From S012-135 sp964423785 (GTDB taxonomy: Bacteria; Desulfobacterota; Desulfobulbia; Desulfobulbales; S012-135): a stretch of DNA of 10,476 nt. Numbering within the stretch: position 1 is the stretch's first letter; every line of letters starts with the position of its first letter. The position numbers and the translations under genes are program-made. Below are positions 1 to 6,649 of the stretch, in pieces. The stretch is taken from the NCBI GenBank assembly GCA_964423785.1, contig CAYRGZ010000093.1, positions 1-10,476 on the forward strand, read 5' to 3'. The notes below the pieces were generated by a model that saw only the letters and a program-made list of their open reading frames with translations, did not search any database and was not told where the DNA came from.

Positions 1-2
1 AC

Positions 3-254
3 ACCACGGACTTCGCCTTCGTCGGCATCGTGGAGGAGTTCGAAAAGAGCATGGAATGCTTCCAGAAGCTCTTCTCCCTGGAATCGCTGCCACCGATCCC
101 TCCGCGCAACGTCAATCCCCAGCGTACCAGAAACCGCTACGAAATTCCTGCGGATCTTCGCAAACGGCTCGAAGAATGCAACCAGGCGGACTACACCCTG
201 TACCACAAGGCCCAGGCGGAACTCGACGCCCTGCACGCCCGGCTCTGTTGCTGA
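3..254 (+). CDS. C-terminal part of a probable sulfotransferase (5' end outside window)
   Basis: The reading frame is open from the window edge to a TGA and encodes about 83 residues of a C-terminus. The segment FVGIVEEFEKSMECFQKLF, followed about 20 residues later by an Asn-containing stretch (RNVNPQRTRN) and then NQADYTLYHKAQAELDAL, matches the usual ending of the Sulfotransfer_2 family. In that family a 'vG..E.fe.Sl' helix is followed by 'N..D..LY..a'. Such enzymes transfer sulfate from PAPS to sugar hydroxyls. The PAPS-binding motifs would lie upstream of the window, so catalytic competence cannot be judged. The next gene is a glycosyltransferase starting 26 bp downstream in another frame. 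This suggests a polysaccharide cluster in which this enzyme sulfates the glycan or a precursor. The family call rests on the tail only and is moderately sure; the substrate is unknown. Confidence 0.55.
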   Translation, partial: TTDFAFVGIVEEFEKSMECFQKLFSLESLPPIPPRNVNPQRTRNRYEIPADLRKRLEECNQADYTLYHKAQAELDALHARLCC

Positions 255-280
255 AATCCGGCCCCCTTCGCAACGTACTC

Positions 281-1537
281 ATGGTAATCGCCCGGCTCTC
301 TCCAAAAAACGCTCCGCCTCGCGGGCACGTCCTATGTGTCACATCCAATCTGCCCCGCTGGCTGGGAGACAGCACCACCCCCTTTGTCCTCAACTTGGCG
401 GAAGACCTGCAAAAGCTCCAATGGCGCGTCACGGTCCTGGCGCCTCACGCTCCCGGGGCAGCCACCGAGGAAACCCTGGAGGGGGTCGCCATAAAACGTT
501 TCCGGTATCTCTGGCCAGAATCCCAACAAACGGTTTGCTACCAGGGAGGAGCGCTGATCAACCTCCGTAAGAACAGAAAGAACCTCCTCAAACTGCCTCC
601 CCTCGTGCTTGCCGAACTGTGCGCCACCATCCGGCTCCTACGCCGCGGGAAATTCGATCTGCTCCACTCGCACTGGCTGCTCCCCCAGGGATTCGTCGGC
701 GCCATCGCGGCACGCTTGACAGGGACACCCCATGTGATCACGATCCACGGAAGCGATGTCTTCGCGTTGTCGAATTCCCTGCTCACCCCATTCAAACGGT
801 TCGCCCTCGCCCATGCCGAAGGCGTCACCGTCAATAGTAGCGCCACCCGACAGGCGGTACTCGGCATCCACGCGTCCATCCCCCGCCTCGTCCGTATCCC
901 CATGGGGGTCGATCCCTCGCCGGCCAATCCGCAGCAGGTCCGTCGGATACAGGATACGTACCGGAACAAAGACGGCCCCCTGCTCGTGTTCCTGGGAAGG
1001 ATCGTAGAGGAAAAAGGTGTTGGCGATCTCATGGAGGCAATGGCCGACCTCGTACGCGATCTTCCCGCCGTCTCCCTCCTCGTGATCGGCGAAGGACAGG
1101 ACAGACAACGGTTTGAGCGGCTGGCCGCGACACGCAACCTCGGCGGGCGGGTGCATTTCACGGGCTGGGTGGCGCCGGCGGACGTCCCCTCCTATCTTGC
1201 GGCGGCGGATATGTTCATCGGGCCGTCGTGGCAGGAGGCCCAGGGACTCACCTTCATCGAAGCGATGCTGGCCGGCACGCCGGTGATCGCCACCAAGGTG
1301 GGAGGAATTCCCGACGTGGTGATTCACGAGCAAACTGGCCTTCTCATCACGCCACACGCACCTGCGGAAATCGCCGCCGCGGTGCGAAAACTTGCGGCGT
1401 CTCCCAGCCTGCGAAAGCGTCTGGCCGAAAACGGACGAGCGTTGGCGATCCATGGCTTTACCCGCGAGGCATCGGCGAGAAAATTCTCGGAACTCTTCGC
1501 AGCTATCACCCACAACACCGCAAGAACTTCGGGATGA
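281..1537 (+). CDS. GT4-family glycosyltransferase (GT-B fold)
   Basis: This 418-residue protein has the two-domain GT-B layout. The N-terminal acceptor domain runs from about residue 15 to 200 and contains FDLLHSHWLLPQGFVGAIAARLTGTPHVITIHGSDVF, typical of GT4 enzymes. The C-terminal nucleotide-sugar domain runs from about 230 to 400 with LLVFLGRIVEEKGVGDLMEA, the GEGQDRQRFERLA segment and the signature E319-x7-E327 (EAQGLTFIE) followed by GTPVIATKVGGIPDVV. GT4 enzymes are retaining transferases that build lipopolysaccharide, capsule or exopolysaccharide at the cytoplasmic face of the membrane; donor and acceptor cannot be read from sequence. The ATG at 281 was chosen because similarity begins just after it. 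No clear Shine-Dalgarno precedes it, and a TTG at 248 overlapping the end of the upstream gene is an alternative start. Its TGA overlaps the next gene's ATG, so the two are probably translationally coupled. Confidence 0.85.
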   Translation: MVIARLSPKNAPPRGHVLCVTSNLPRWLGDSTTPFVLNLAEDLQKLQWRVTVLAPHAPGAATEETLEGVAIKRFRYLWPESQQTVCYQGGALINLRKNRKNLLKLPPLVLAELCATIRLLRRGKFDLLHSHWLLPQGFVGAIAARLTGTPHVITIHGSDVFALSNSLLTPFKRFALAHAEGVTVNSSATRQAVLGIHASIPRLVRIPMGVDPSPANPQQVRRIQDTYRNKDGPLLVFLGRIVEEKGVGDLMEAMADLVRDLPAVSLLVIGEGQDRQRFERLAATRNLGGRVHFTGWVAPADVPSYLAAADMFIGPSWQEAQGLTFIEAMLAGTPVIATKVGGIPDVVIHEQTGLLITPHAPAEIAAAVRKLAASPSLRKRLAENGRALAIHGFTREASARKFSELFAAITHNTARTSG

Positions 1538-2700
1538 TGCACGGCCGCCTTCTGTTCATCAGCCATCGCTCCGACCAACGGTTCACCTACGGCGGGCCGG
1601 TGTACCGCAAGGCCATCCAGGCGATGCTCCGGGAAATACGACCGGATCTCCACCAGGAGGAGATCTTTTTCGAACGCCAGTCACATTGGCGACGTAGAGC
1701 CCCGGCCAAGGCGATATCCCTGCTGCGCTCCTGCTTTTCGCCCCTCCCGGCCAAGGCATGCCACTTCTACTCCGCAAGATTTGCACGGCAGCTCAAGAGG
1801 ATGCTGGCTGCCTCCACGTACAGCGGCGTGGTGATCACCGGTATCGACATGCTCTGGTGCGCCGACCTGCTGCCGGACAGCTGCTGCCGGATCTATATCG
1901 CCAACAACGTCGAGCACCTACTCTACGCCGCCCAGACCGAGGCGATCCGGCGCCGCCCGTTCATCGGTCGGATCGTGCAGCAGGATCTCGAGAAGCTGCG
2001 AGAGTATGAGACCGCCGGAATGGCGAAGGTGGACCGCATCATCACCATTTCCGCCGATGATGAGCACTATTTCCGGAGCCACCATCCCGGCCTTTCGATT
2101 GCCACCATCCTGCCTACGTTTTCCTACCCTCCGGCAAGGACCGGATCACGCAACCGGCGGCAGCCCGGCCGGCCGATACATCTCTCTTTTCTCGCCAACC
2201 TGGAATGGTGGCCGAATCGCGCCAGCATCACCTGGTTCCTGGAAGAAATCTGGCGGCACCTCCCCGAACATGCCAAGAAAAAGCTCGAAGTCCATCTCTA
2301 TGGCAAGGGCTCCGAGGGGTTCGACGATCGGGCACGGGGAGTGCATGGCCATGGCTTCGTGAACGACCTCGCCACCGTCTGGCAAGACGCCGACATCATG
2401 ATCCAGCCGATCACCCAGGGCGGCGGCGTCAACATCAAGGTGGCGGAATCGATCTACAACCGGCTGCCAATACTGGCCACACCCACGGCGCTGCGGGGAC
2501 TGCCGCTCAGCGATGATCCCGCCATCGCCGTCCTGCCGGAAAGCCGGGACTGGGTCGCCTTTCTCGCCAGTGACCGGCCGGCACGCCTCGCCGCCCGTAT
2601 CGTAGCCCCCGAAAACTCCCAACTGTTCGACCTGGACCGGAACGCGGAGAAACTGGCCGCTTTTCTGGAATCGTGTCTTCCCGCTGGCGCACGTGCATAA
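1534..2700 (+). CDS. Second GT4-like glycosyltransferase
   Basis: The start overlaps the previous stop as ATGA, and a second ATG follows at once, so the N-terminus reads MMHGRLLFISHRSD. The product has 388 residues. The C-terminal half has the glycosyltransferase-1 pattern: IHLSFLANLEWWPNRASITWFLEEIW (about 215-240), LEVHLYGKGS, HGFVNDLATVWQDADIMIQPITQGGGVNIKVAESIYNRLPILATPTALRGL (about 272-323). The last stretch is where related GT4 enzymes carry 'G...K.lEa...g.PvvaT..a..Gl', which contacts the donor nucleotide sugar. The N-terminal domain is divergent but has the expected NNVEH segment (about 125-129) and a cytoplasmic basic region. Tight coupling to the first glycosyltransferase suggests successive sugar additions to one glycan. 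It is the last gene of the plus-strand cluster, followed by the hairpin at 2702-2741. Specificity is unknown. Confidence 0.8.
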   Translation: MMHGRLLFISHRSDQRFTYGGPVYRKAIQAMLREIRPDLHQEEIFFERQSHWRRRAPAKAISLLRSCFSPLPAKACHFYSARFARQLKRMLAASTYSGVVITGIDMLWCADLLPDSCCRIYIANNVEHLLYAAQTEAIRRRPFIGRIVQQDLEKLREYETAGMAKVDRIITISADDEHYFRSHHPGLSIATILPTFSYPPARTGSRNRRQPGRPIHLSFLANLEWWPNRASITWFLEEIWRHLPEHAKKKLEVHLYGKGSEGFDDRARGVHGHGFVNDLATVWQDADIMIQPITQGGGVNIKVAESIYNRLPILATPTALRGLPLSDDPAIAVLPESRDWVAFLASDRPARLAARIVAPENSQLFDLDRNAEKLAAFLESCLPAGARA

Positions 2701-2701
2701 C

Positions 2702-2741
2702 GAAAAAAGGGCTTCAATCCACACGGTATCGAAGCCCTTCT
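2702..2741 (-). terminator. Rho-independent terminator between convergent units (main direction: tyrS)
   Basis: A perfect 9-bp inverted repeat, AAGGGCTTC at 2707-2715 and GAAGCCCTT at 2731-2739, encloses a 15-nt loop. On the minus strand the stem is followed by a run of six T (A2703-A2708 on the plus strand, two of them inside the stem), the canonical intrinsic terminator form for tyrS, whose stop is 30 bp upstream. In the plus direction the stem is followed only by CTTG, so it would be a weaker terminator for the glycosyltransferase gene. Confidence 0.85.
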
Positions 2742-2769
2742 TGACGTTCCCGTATTTCCAGTCGGCGCG

Positions 2770-3996
2770 TCACGGTTCCAGGATCACCTTGCAGAACCGC
2801 CGTTTGCCCACCTTGAGCAGGAGTTCGCCCCGTGTTGCCGGCACCTCGTGCTCCACGTCGGTGATCCGCTCGCCGTCGATGCTCACCGCGCCCTGTTGGA
2901 TCATGCGGCGGCCCTCGCCGGTGCCCTTGACGAGGCCGGCGGCCACCAGCAGTTTCGGCAGCCAGATGGCGTCTCCCCCGGCGGCCACCCGTTTTTCCGG
3001 TATATCGTCGGGAAGCTGGTGATCACGAAACACCCGCTCGAAGTTCGCCTCGGCCCGCTCGGCCGCCTCCGGCCCGTGGAAACGGGCAACCAGTTCCCGG
3101 GCCAGTTGCTGCTTGACCCTCTTGGGGTGCAACCGGCCGGCTTCCATCTCTTGCCGGAGCCGCTCGATCTCCTCGGTGGAGAGATCACTGAGCAACTCGT
3201 AATAGCGGAACATCAACTCATCGGAGATGGAAAGCGTCTTGCCGTAGATGTCGTCGGCAGACTCGGTGATGCCGATGTAATTGCCCAGCGACTTGCTCAT
3301 CTTGTTGACGCCGTCCAGCCCCTCGAGGAGCGGCATGGTGAGCACCACCTGCGGCTCCTGCCCCCAAGCGCGCTGGAGATCGCGGCCCATGAGCAGGTTG
3401 AAGAGCTGGTCGGTACCGCCGATCTCGACGTCGGCCTGCATGGCGACGGAATCGTAGCCCTGAATGAGCGGATAGAGGAACTCATGGATACTGATCGGCT
3501 GGCCGTTGTCGAACCGGGTCCGGAAATCCTCGCGTTCCAGCATACGGGCCACGGTGAGCTGCGAGGCGAGCCGGATGAAATCCTGGGAGGAGAGCTTGTC
3601 GAGCCAGGCGGAATTGAACATCACCCGCGTCTTTTCCGGGTCGAGAATCTTGAAGACCTGCTCCTTGTAGGTCTCGGCGTTGCGGGCCACGTCCTCGCGG
3701 GTCAGTGGTTTGCGGGTCTCCGACTTGCCGGTGGGATCGCCGATCATGCCGGTGAAATCGCCGATCAAAAAGCAAACCTCGTGGCCGAGTTCCTGGAAAT
3801 GCTTCAGTTTTTGCAACAGCACCGTGTGGCCGAGGTGCAGGTCCGGCGCCGTGGGATCGAAGCCTGCCTTCACCCGCAGCGGCCGGCCGGTGGCGGCGGA
3901 TTTCTTCAGTTTCTCGGCCAGCTCCTCCTTTGAAACGAGATCCACGGTGCCGCGCTCGATGAGCCGGAGCTGTTCCTCGATGGTCATGGCCGTCAC
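2770..3996 (-). CDS. tyrS: Tyrosyl-tRNA synthetase, type 2 (TyrZ-like)
   Basis: This 408-residue class I aminoacyl-tRNA synthetase activates tyrosine with ATP and charges tRNA-Tyr. The Rossmann catalytic domain fills about residues 35-320. It has the HIGH-type motif HLGH (54-57) inside KAGFDPTAPDLHLGHTVLL and the KMSKS loop at 232-236, followed by LGNYIGI. The segments FLIGDFTGMIGDPTGKSETR, YPLIQGYDSVAMQADVEIGGTDQLFNLLMGR and LTMPLLEGLDGVNKM match the TyrRS type 2 subfamily (as in Haemophilus TyrS and Bacillus TyrZ) rather than the E. coli TyrS subfamily. An S4 RNA-binding domain occupies about 343-405. The start is a GTG: AGGAGG lies 9 nt before it, while the in-frame ATG three codons later is too far from that site. 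It follows rny by 78 bp and ends at an intrinsic terminator. No T-box leader is seen. Confidence 0.97.
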   Translation of the reverse strand: MTAMTIEEQLRLIERGTVDLVSKEELAEKLKKSAATGRPLRVKAGFDPTAPDLHLGHTVLLQKLKHFQELGHEVCFLIGDFTGMIGDPTGKSETRKPLTREDVARNAETYKEQVFKILDPEKTRVMFNSAWLDKLSSQDFIRLASQLTVARMLEREDFRTRFDNGQPISIHEFLYPLIQGYDSVAMQADVEIGGTDQLFNLLMGRDLQRAWGQEPQVVLTMPLLEGLDGVNKMSKSLGNYIGITESADDIYGKTLSISDELMFRYYELLSDLSTEEIERLRQEMEAGRLHPKRVKQQLARELVARFHGPEAAERAEANFERVFRDHQLPDDIPEKRVAAGGDAIWLPKLLVAAGLVKGTGEGRRMIQQGAVSIDGERITDVEHEVPATRGELLLKVGKRRFCKVILEP

Positions 3997-4005
3997 GATC
4001 GTTCC

Positions 4006-4011
4006 CCTCCT
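4006..4011 (-). promoter_or_regulatory. Ribosome binding site that decides the GTG start of tyrS
   Basis: A perfect AGGAGG on the minus strand sits 9 nt upstream of GTG at 3996-3994 and 18 nt upstream of the ATG at 3987. Spacing therefore favours the GTG. Confidence 0.8.
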
Positions 4012-4025
4012 GCTGTCTCCTTGCC

Positions 4026-4053
4026 CTGGATCGTGAAACCGTCACGGATCCAG
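4026..4053 (-). other. Hairpin between rny and tyrS
   Basis: On the minus strand CTGGATC, a single bulged C, GTGA, a 5-nt loop, TCAC and GATCCAG form an 11-bp stem with one bulge. The sequence after it is purine-rich (GGCAAGGAG), not a U-tract, so it is not an intrinsic terminator. It lies between the rny stop and the tyrS ribosome binding site, where it could be a processing or stabilising element of a rny-tyrS transcript. Function is inferred only from position. Confidence 0.55.
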
Positions 4054-4074
4054 ACTTGCGTAAGCCGGGCCCCC

Positions 4075-5640
4075 TTACTTGGCGTAATCCACCGACCGCG
4101 TCTCGCGGATGACGGTCACCTTGATCTGGCCGGGATAGGTGAGACTCTCCTCGATCTTCTTCGCGATGTCCTTGGCGAGCAGCAAGGTGGTAGAATCGTC
4201 CACTTGGCTGCTGTTGACCACGACGCGCACCTCCCGGCCCGCCTGGATGGCAAAAGACTTCTCGACACCATCGAAGGTGTTGGCGATCTTTTCGAGTTCC
4301 TCCAGCCGCTTGACATAGCTCTCCAGCATCTCCTTGCGGGCGCCGGGCCGGGCGCCGGACAGGGCGTCGGCGGACTGGACGAGGATATCGAGAATGCTGG
4401 TGGGCTCGACATCCTCGTGGTGCGCGGCAATGGCGTGCACCACCTCCGGCGCCTCGCCGTACTTGCGGGCCAGGTCGGCACCGATGGTGGCGTGCGATCC
4501 TTCCACCTCGTGATCCACCGCCTTGCCGATATCGTGCAACAGGCCGGCCCGTTTGGCCTGCTTGACATCAATCCCGAGCTCGGCCGCCATGATGCCGCAC
4601 AAAAACGCCACCTCCAGCGAATGCTGCAGCACGTTCTGGCCGTAACTGGTGCGGTACTTGAGCCGGCCGAGCAGGGTGATCAGCTCGTTGTGGACGCCGT
4701 GCACCCCGACGTCGAAGGTCGCCTGCTCACCGGCCTCCCGGATGGCGACCTCGAGTTCCTTGGTAACCTTTTCCACCACCTCCTCGATGCGGGCCGGGTG
4801 GATACGGCCGTCGGCCACCAGCCGTTCCAGGGCCATGCGGGCCACCTCGCGACGCACCGGGTTGAAACCGGAGAGCAATACAGCCTCCGGTGTGTCGTCG
4901 ATGATGATGTCGATGCCGGTCGCCGCCTCGATGGCGCGGATGTTACGCCCCTCGCGGCCGATGATCCGTCCCTTCATCTCTTCGTTGGGCAGGGGCACGA
5001 GGGAGACCGTTTTCTCCGCCACGTAATCGCCGGCATAGCGCGAAATGGCGAGCGCCAAAATGTTCTTGGCCTTCCGGTCCGCCTTCAGACGCATCTCGTT
5101 TTCGATCCGCAACACCTCCTTGCCGGCCTCCATGCGGGCCTCGCTCTTGATGCTCTCGATGAGTTCCTGCTTGGCCTCTTCTTTGGAGATGCCAGCGATC
5201 CGCTCCAGGCGTTGCTGCTGCTCGGCAACCAGTTTCTCCGCCTCGGCCCTGATCTTTTCGAGCTTCTTCTCCTCGGCGGCCAGGGCCTTTTCCTTGCGCA
5301 GCAGGTCCATCTCCCGCTTGTCGAGCAGATCGATCTTGCGCTCGATCTGTTCGAGCTTCTGGCTGTAGCGTTTCTCTTCCTGGGCGATCTCCGCCTGGCG
5401 CCGGCGGATCTCTTTCTCCGCCTCCTGCTTGAGGCGGTAGGCCTCGTCCTTGGCATGCAGGGAGGCCTCCTTCTTGATCTGCTCCGCCTCGGCCAGGGCG
5501 TCCTCGATCATCTTGCGCCCCTGCTCCTCCAGGTTCTCGTGACGCGCCTCGACGAACCGCTTGCGCAGCAACACCCCCGCCCATACACCGGCGCCCAGGG
5601 TGATGATGACGATCAGAATGGTCTGCATGTGGAGTTGCAC
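4075..5640 (-). CDS. rny: Ribonuclease Y
   Basis: This 521-residue protein matches the usual RNase Y length of about 520 and its full domain order. A single N-terminal transmembrane helix (about 6-25, TILIVIITLGAGVWAGVLL) is followed by a long charged coiled coil (about 30-200) rich in KEAE/EKK heptads. A KH RNA-binding domain carries GRIIGREGRNIR at 224-235, and an HD phosphohydrolase domain starts near QHSLEVA (340-346) with the metal-binding HD in LLHDIGKAVDHE (369-370). The C-terminus ends with YPGQIKVTVIRETRSVDYAK, conserved in the family. RNase Y is a membrane-anchored endoribonuclease that initiates mRNA decay and forms oligomers through the coiled coil. The GTG at 5640 has a G-rich ribosome binding site (GGGGG, 7 nt upstream). 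The ATG at 5628 is an alternative giving 517 residues. It is probably cotranscribed with tyrS and preceded by a long gene-free region. Confidence 0.96.
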   Translation of the reverse strand: MQLHMQTILIVIITLGAGVWAGVLLRKRFVEARHENLEEQGRKMIEDALAEAEQIKKEASLHAKDEAYRLKQEAEKEIRRRQAEIAQEEKRYSQKLEQIERKIDLLDKREMDLLRKEKALAAEEKKLEKIRAEAEKLVAEQQQRLERIAGISKEEAKQELIESIKSEARMEAGKEVLRIENEMRLKADRKAKNILALAISRYAGDYVAEKTVSLVPLPNEEMKGRIIGREGRNIRAIEAATGIDIIIDDTPEAVLLSGFNPVRREVARMALERLVADGRIHPARIEEVVEKVTKELEVAIREAGEQATFDVGVHGVHNELITLLGRLKYRTSYGQNVLQHSLEVAFLCGIMAAELGIDVKQAKRAGLLHDIGKAVDHEVEGSHATIGADLARKYGEAPEVVHAIAAHHEDVEPTSILDILVQSADALSGARPGARKEMLESYVKRLEELEKIANTFDGVEKSFAIQAGREVRVVVNSSQVDDSTTLLLAKDIAKKIEESLTYPGQIKVTVIRETRSVDYAK

Positions 5641-6123
5641 GGAAATTCCCCCTTTTTCCTAGCGTAGGACACGCCGTCATGGCGTGAGAACACGGTGAAA
5701 CCGACACGCGGCAGCCGCGGACGACGCACGCACCGCCGACGTCCGGCGAAGCGACCGGGCACCGAATAGCAGTCCGTGAGGAAACGGGCTGCGTGCGGCA
5801 CAGGGACGTACCGCCGAAACGACGACAACCGCTGAAAATGGAGAACAGGTGGGGATTACCGGTAACGGTGGACGGGCAGGACGGGACTCATACCCCCGTC
5901 ACCGACGGCAAGGGAAGAAAACAGCCAGCAGACTGCGTCAGGACGACACAGGTTGGACCTTGCGTAACTCGTGGGACGGCGGTGACGCCGCCGGATGCTC
6001 ATACACTCCGCACGAATATGCCCCGTATATGCCGAGCAGGTCTGTCTGAACCGCGTATTCCGTTGTCGACCGGATATATGTAAAGCCCACACAATTCACC
6101 ATGTACAGGCATTGTCGTCGAAG
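5641..6123. other. Gene-free region between 6S RNA and rny (probable rny leader plus unexplained DNA)
   Basis: About 480 bp holds no convincing gene. On the minus strand it contains short GC-rich hairpins. One is just before the rny ribosome binding site (CACGCC/GGCGTG, 5670-5686); others are at 5880-5900 (GACGGG/CCCGTC) and 5977-5993 (CGGCGG/CCGCCG). There is also a 10-bp palindrome TTACCGGTAA at 5856-5865. I saw no promoter good enough to place an rny start site, and no tRNA. On the plus strand an ORF with ATG at 5838 and stop at 6083 (81 codons) has mixed codon use (TTA, AGA, AGG, ACA, CGT) unlike the strongly G/C-ending neighbours and no Shine-Dalgarno; it is treated as probably non-coding. 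The region could be a long 5' UTR of rny or contain a decayed element. Confidence 0.6.
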
Positions 6124-6298
6124 ACCCCCGCCTTTGCCGTGTCAGAAGATTTATCGAACCTAACTTGCGTTAGGTGGGCAGTACTCATTGGCCGTCGCTG
6201 GGATCTACGCTGAGCAGTTCCCATTGTCCGGCCAGAGGAGGCGCCCTTTGTTATAGTACTGGCTCGATATTACCCCTGATCACCAACAAGGCAGGGAT
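6124..6298 (-). ncRNA. ssrS: 6S RNA
   Basis: 6S RNA mimics an open promoter and sequesters the housekeeping RNA polymerase holoenzyme. It lies directly downstream of zapA, the classical position of ssrS. The 175-nt minus-strand sequence folds into the expected rod. The closing stem pairs 6298-6287 with 6136-6124 (12 bp with one bulged A, including CCCUGCC with GGCGGGG), continued by UCAGGGG 6279-6273 with CUUCUGA 6148-6142. An asymmetric central region (6272-6262 against 6178-6149) carries a hairpin on its 3' strand, ACCTAAC-GCAA-GTTAGGT at 6175-6158, as is known in E. coli 6S RNA. The apical arm pairs CAGUACU 6261-6255 with AGUACUG 6185-6179, then UGGCC 6234-6230 with GGCCA 6193-6189, UGGGA 6223-6219 with UCCCA 6203-6199, and CUGC with GUAG at the tip. 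Ends are estimated from the stem and the promoter. No covariance model could be run. Confidence 0.85.
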
Positions 6299-6302
6299 TG
6301 TC

Positions 6303-6331
6303 ATATTAAATCAATTCGAGGCAACTCTCAA
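6303..6331 (-). promoter_or_regulatory. Sigma-70-type promoter for 6S RNA inside the 3' end of zapA
   Basis: On the minus strand TTGAGA (6331-6326), a 17-nt spacer and TAATAT (6308-6303) form a near-consensus promoter. The -10 element overlaps the zapA stop codon. A start 6-7 nt downstream falls at about 6297-6296, where the closing stem of the predicted 6S RNA begins. The agreement of two independent predictions supports both. Confidence 0.75.
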
Positions 6332-6605
6332 TTCTTTTTGTCAACCGTTCGACACTTTCCCGCTGCTGCCGGCGGTACTCATCGAGTTCCCGCCGCAGGC
6401 GGACACATTCACTGGCCATATTGAGACAAGTGAGAATGGCCACCTTGTTGGAAACCACCCGTGAGGACGGATCGACCAGGCGGGCGAAATGGTTGCGCAC
6501 CAGCGTGACGATCTCCTCCACCTCCGCATCGGAGGCAGTGGTGATCAACGTGATATCCTGGCCGAAAAAGTTGACCGTGATGCGCCGTTCCTGCTGGCCC
6601 GCCAT
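6306..6605 (-). CDS. zapA: Cell division protein ZapA
   Basis: This 99-residue protein belongs to the ZapA family, whose members are about 90-110 residues. The N-terminal globular part (about 7-50) has the typical RRITVNFFGQDITLITTASDAEVEEIVTLVRNHF. The family core KVAILTCLNMASECVRLRREL (about 54-74) begins the C-terminal coiled coil, which continues to the end. ZapA binds FtsZ, cross-links protofilaments and stabilises the Z ring at mid-cell. The ATG at 6605 is preceded by a weak GGTGGAT-type ribosome binding site. It starts 44 bp after the upstream ZapB-like gene and is surely cotranscribed with it. The last codons contain the 6S RNA promoter. The length is normal and nothing appears to be missing. 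Confidence 0.93.
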   Translation of the reverse strand: MAGQQERRITVNFFGQDITLITTASDAEVEEIVTLVRNHFARLVDPSSRVVSNKVAILTCLNMASECVRLRRELDEYRRQQRESVERLTKRIESCLELI

Positions 6606-6649
6606 GGCTCAGATCCACCCGCGGCCGCCACCCGTCTTGCCGACAGCGG

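Noticed and set aside
56..280. In-frame extension of the first glycosyltransferase upstream of 281.
   Set aside because: It overlaps the sulfotransferase tail in another frame and reads as Pro/Arg-rich out-of-frame sequence.
2848..3933. Long plus-strand ORF opposite tyrS (361 codons), and the similar 548-codon ORF opposite rny (4021-5667).
   Set aside because: Both are antisense shadows of GC-rich genes whose minus-strand products are unmistakable TyrRS and RNase Y.
4055..5967. The 9-mer CTTGCGTAA occurs at 4055-4063 and 5959-5967, with a near copy in the 6S hairpin (6164-6172).
   Set aside because: Some repeated 9-mers are expected by chance in 10 kb; spacing and surroundings differ, so there is no case for a family of sites.
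6150..6180. GGTTCGATAAATC on the minus strand as a tRNA T-arm.
   Set aside because: No acceptor stem, D-arm or anticodon arm fits around it; the segment is fully explained by the 6S RNA fold.
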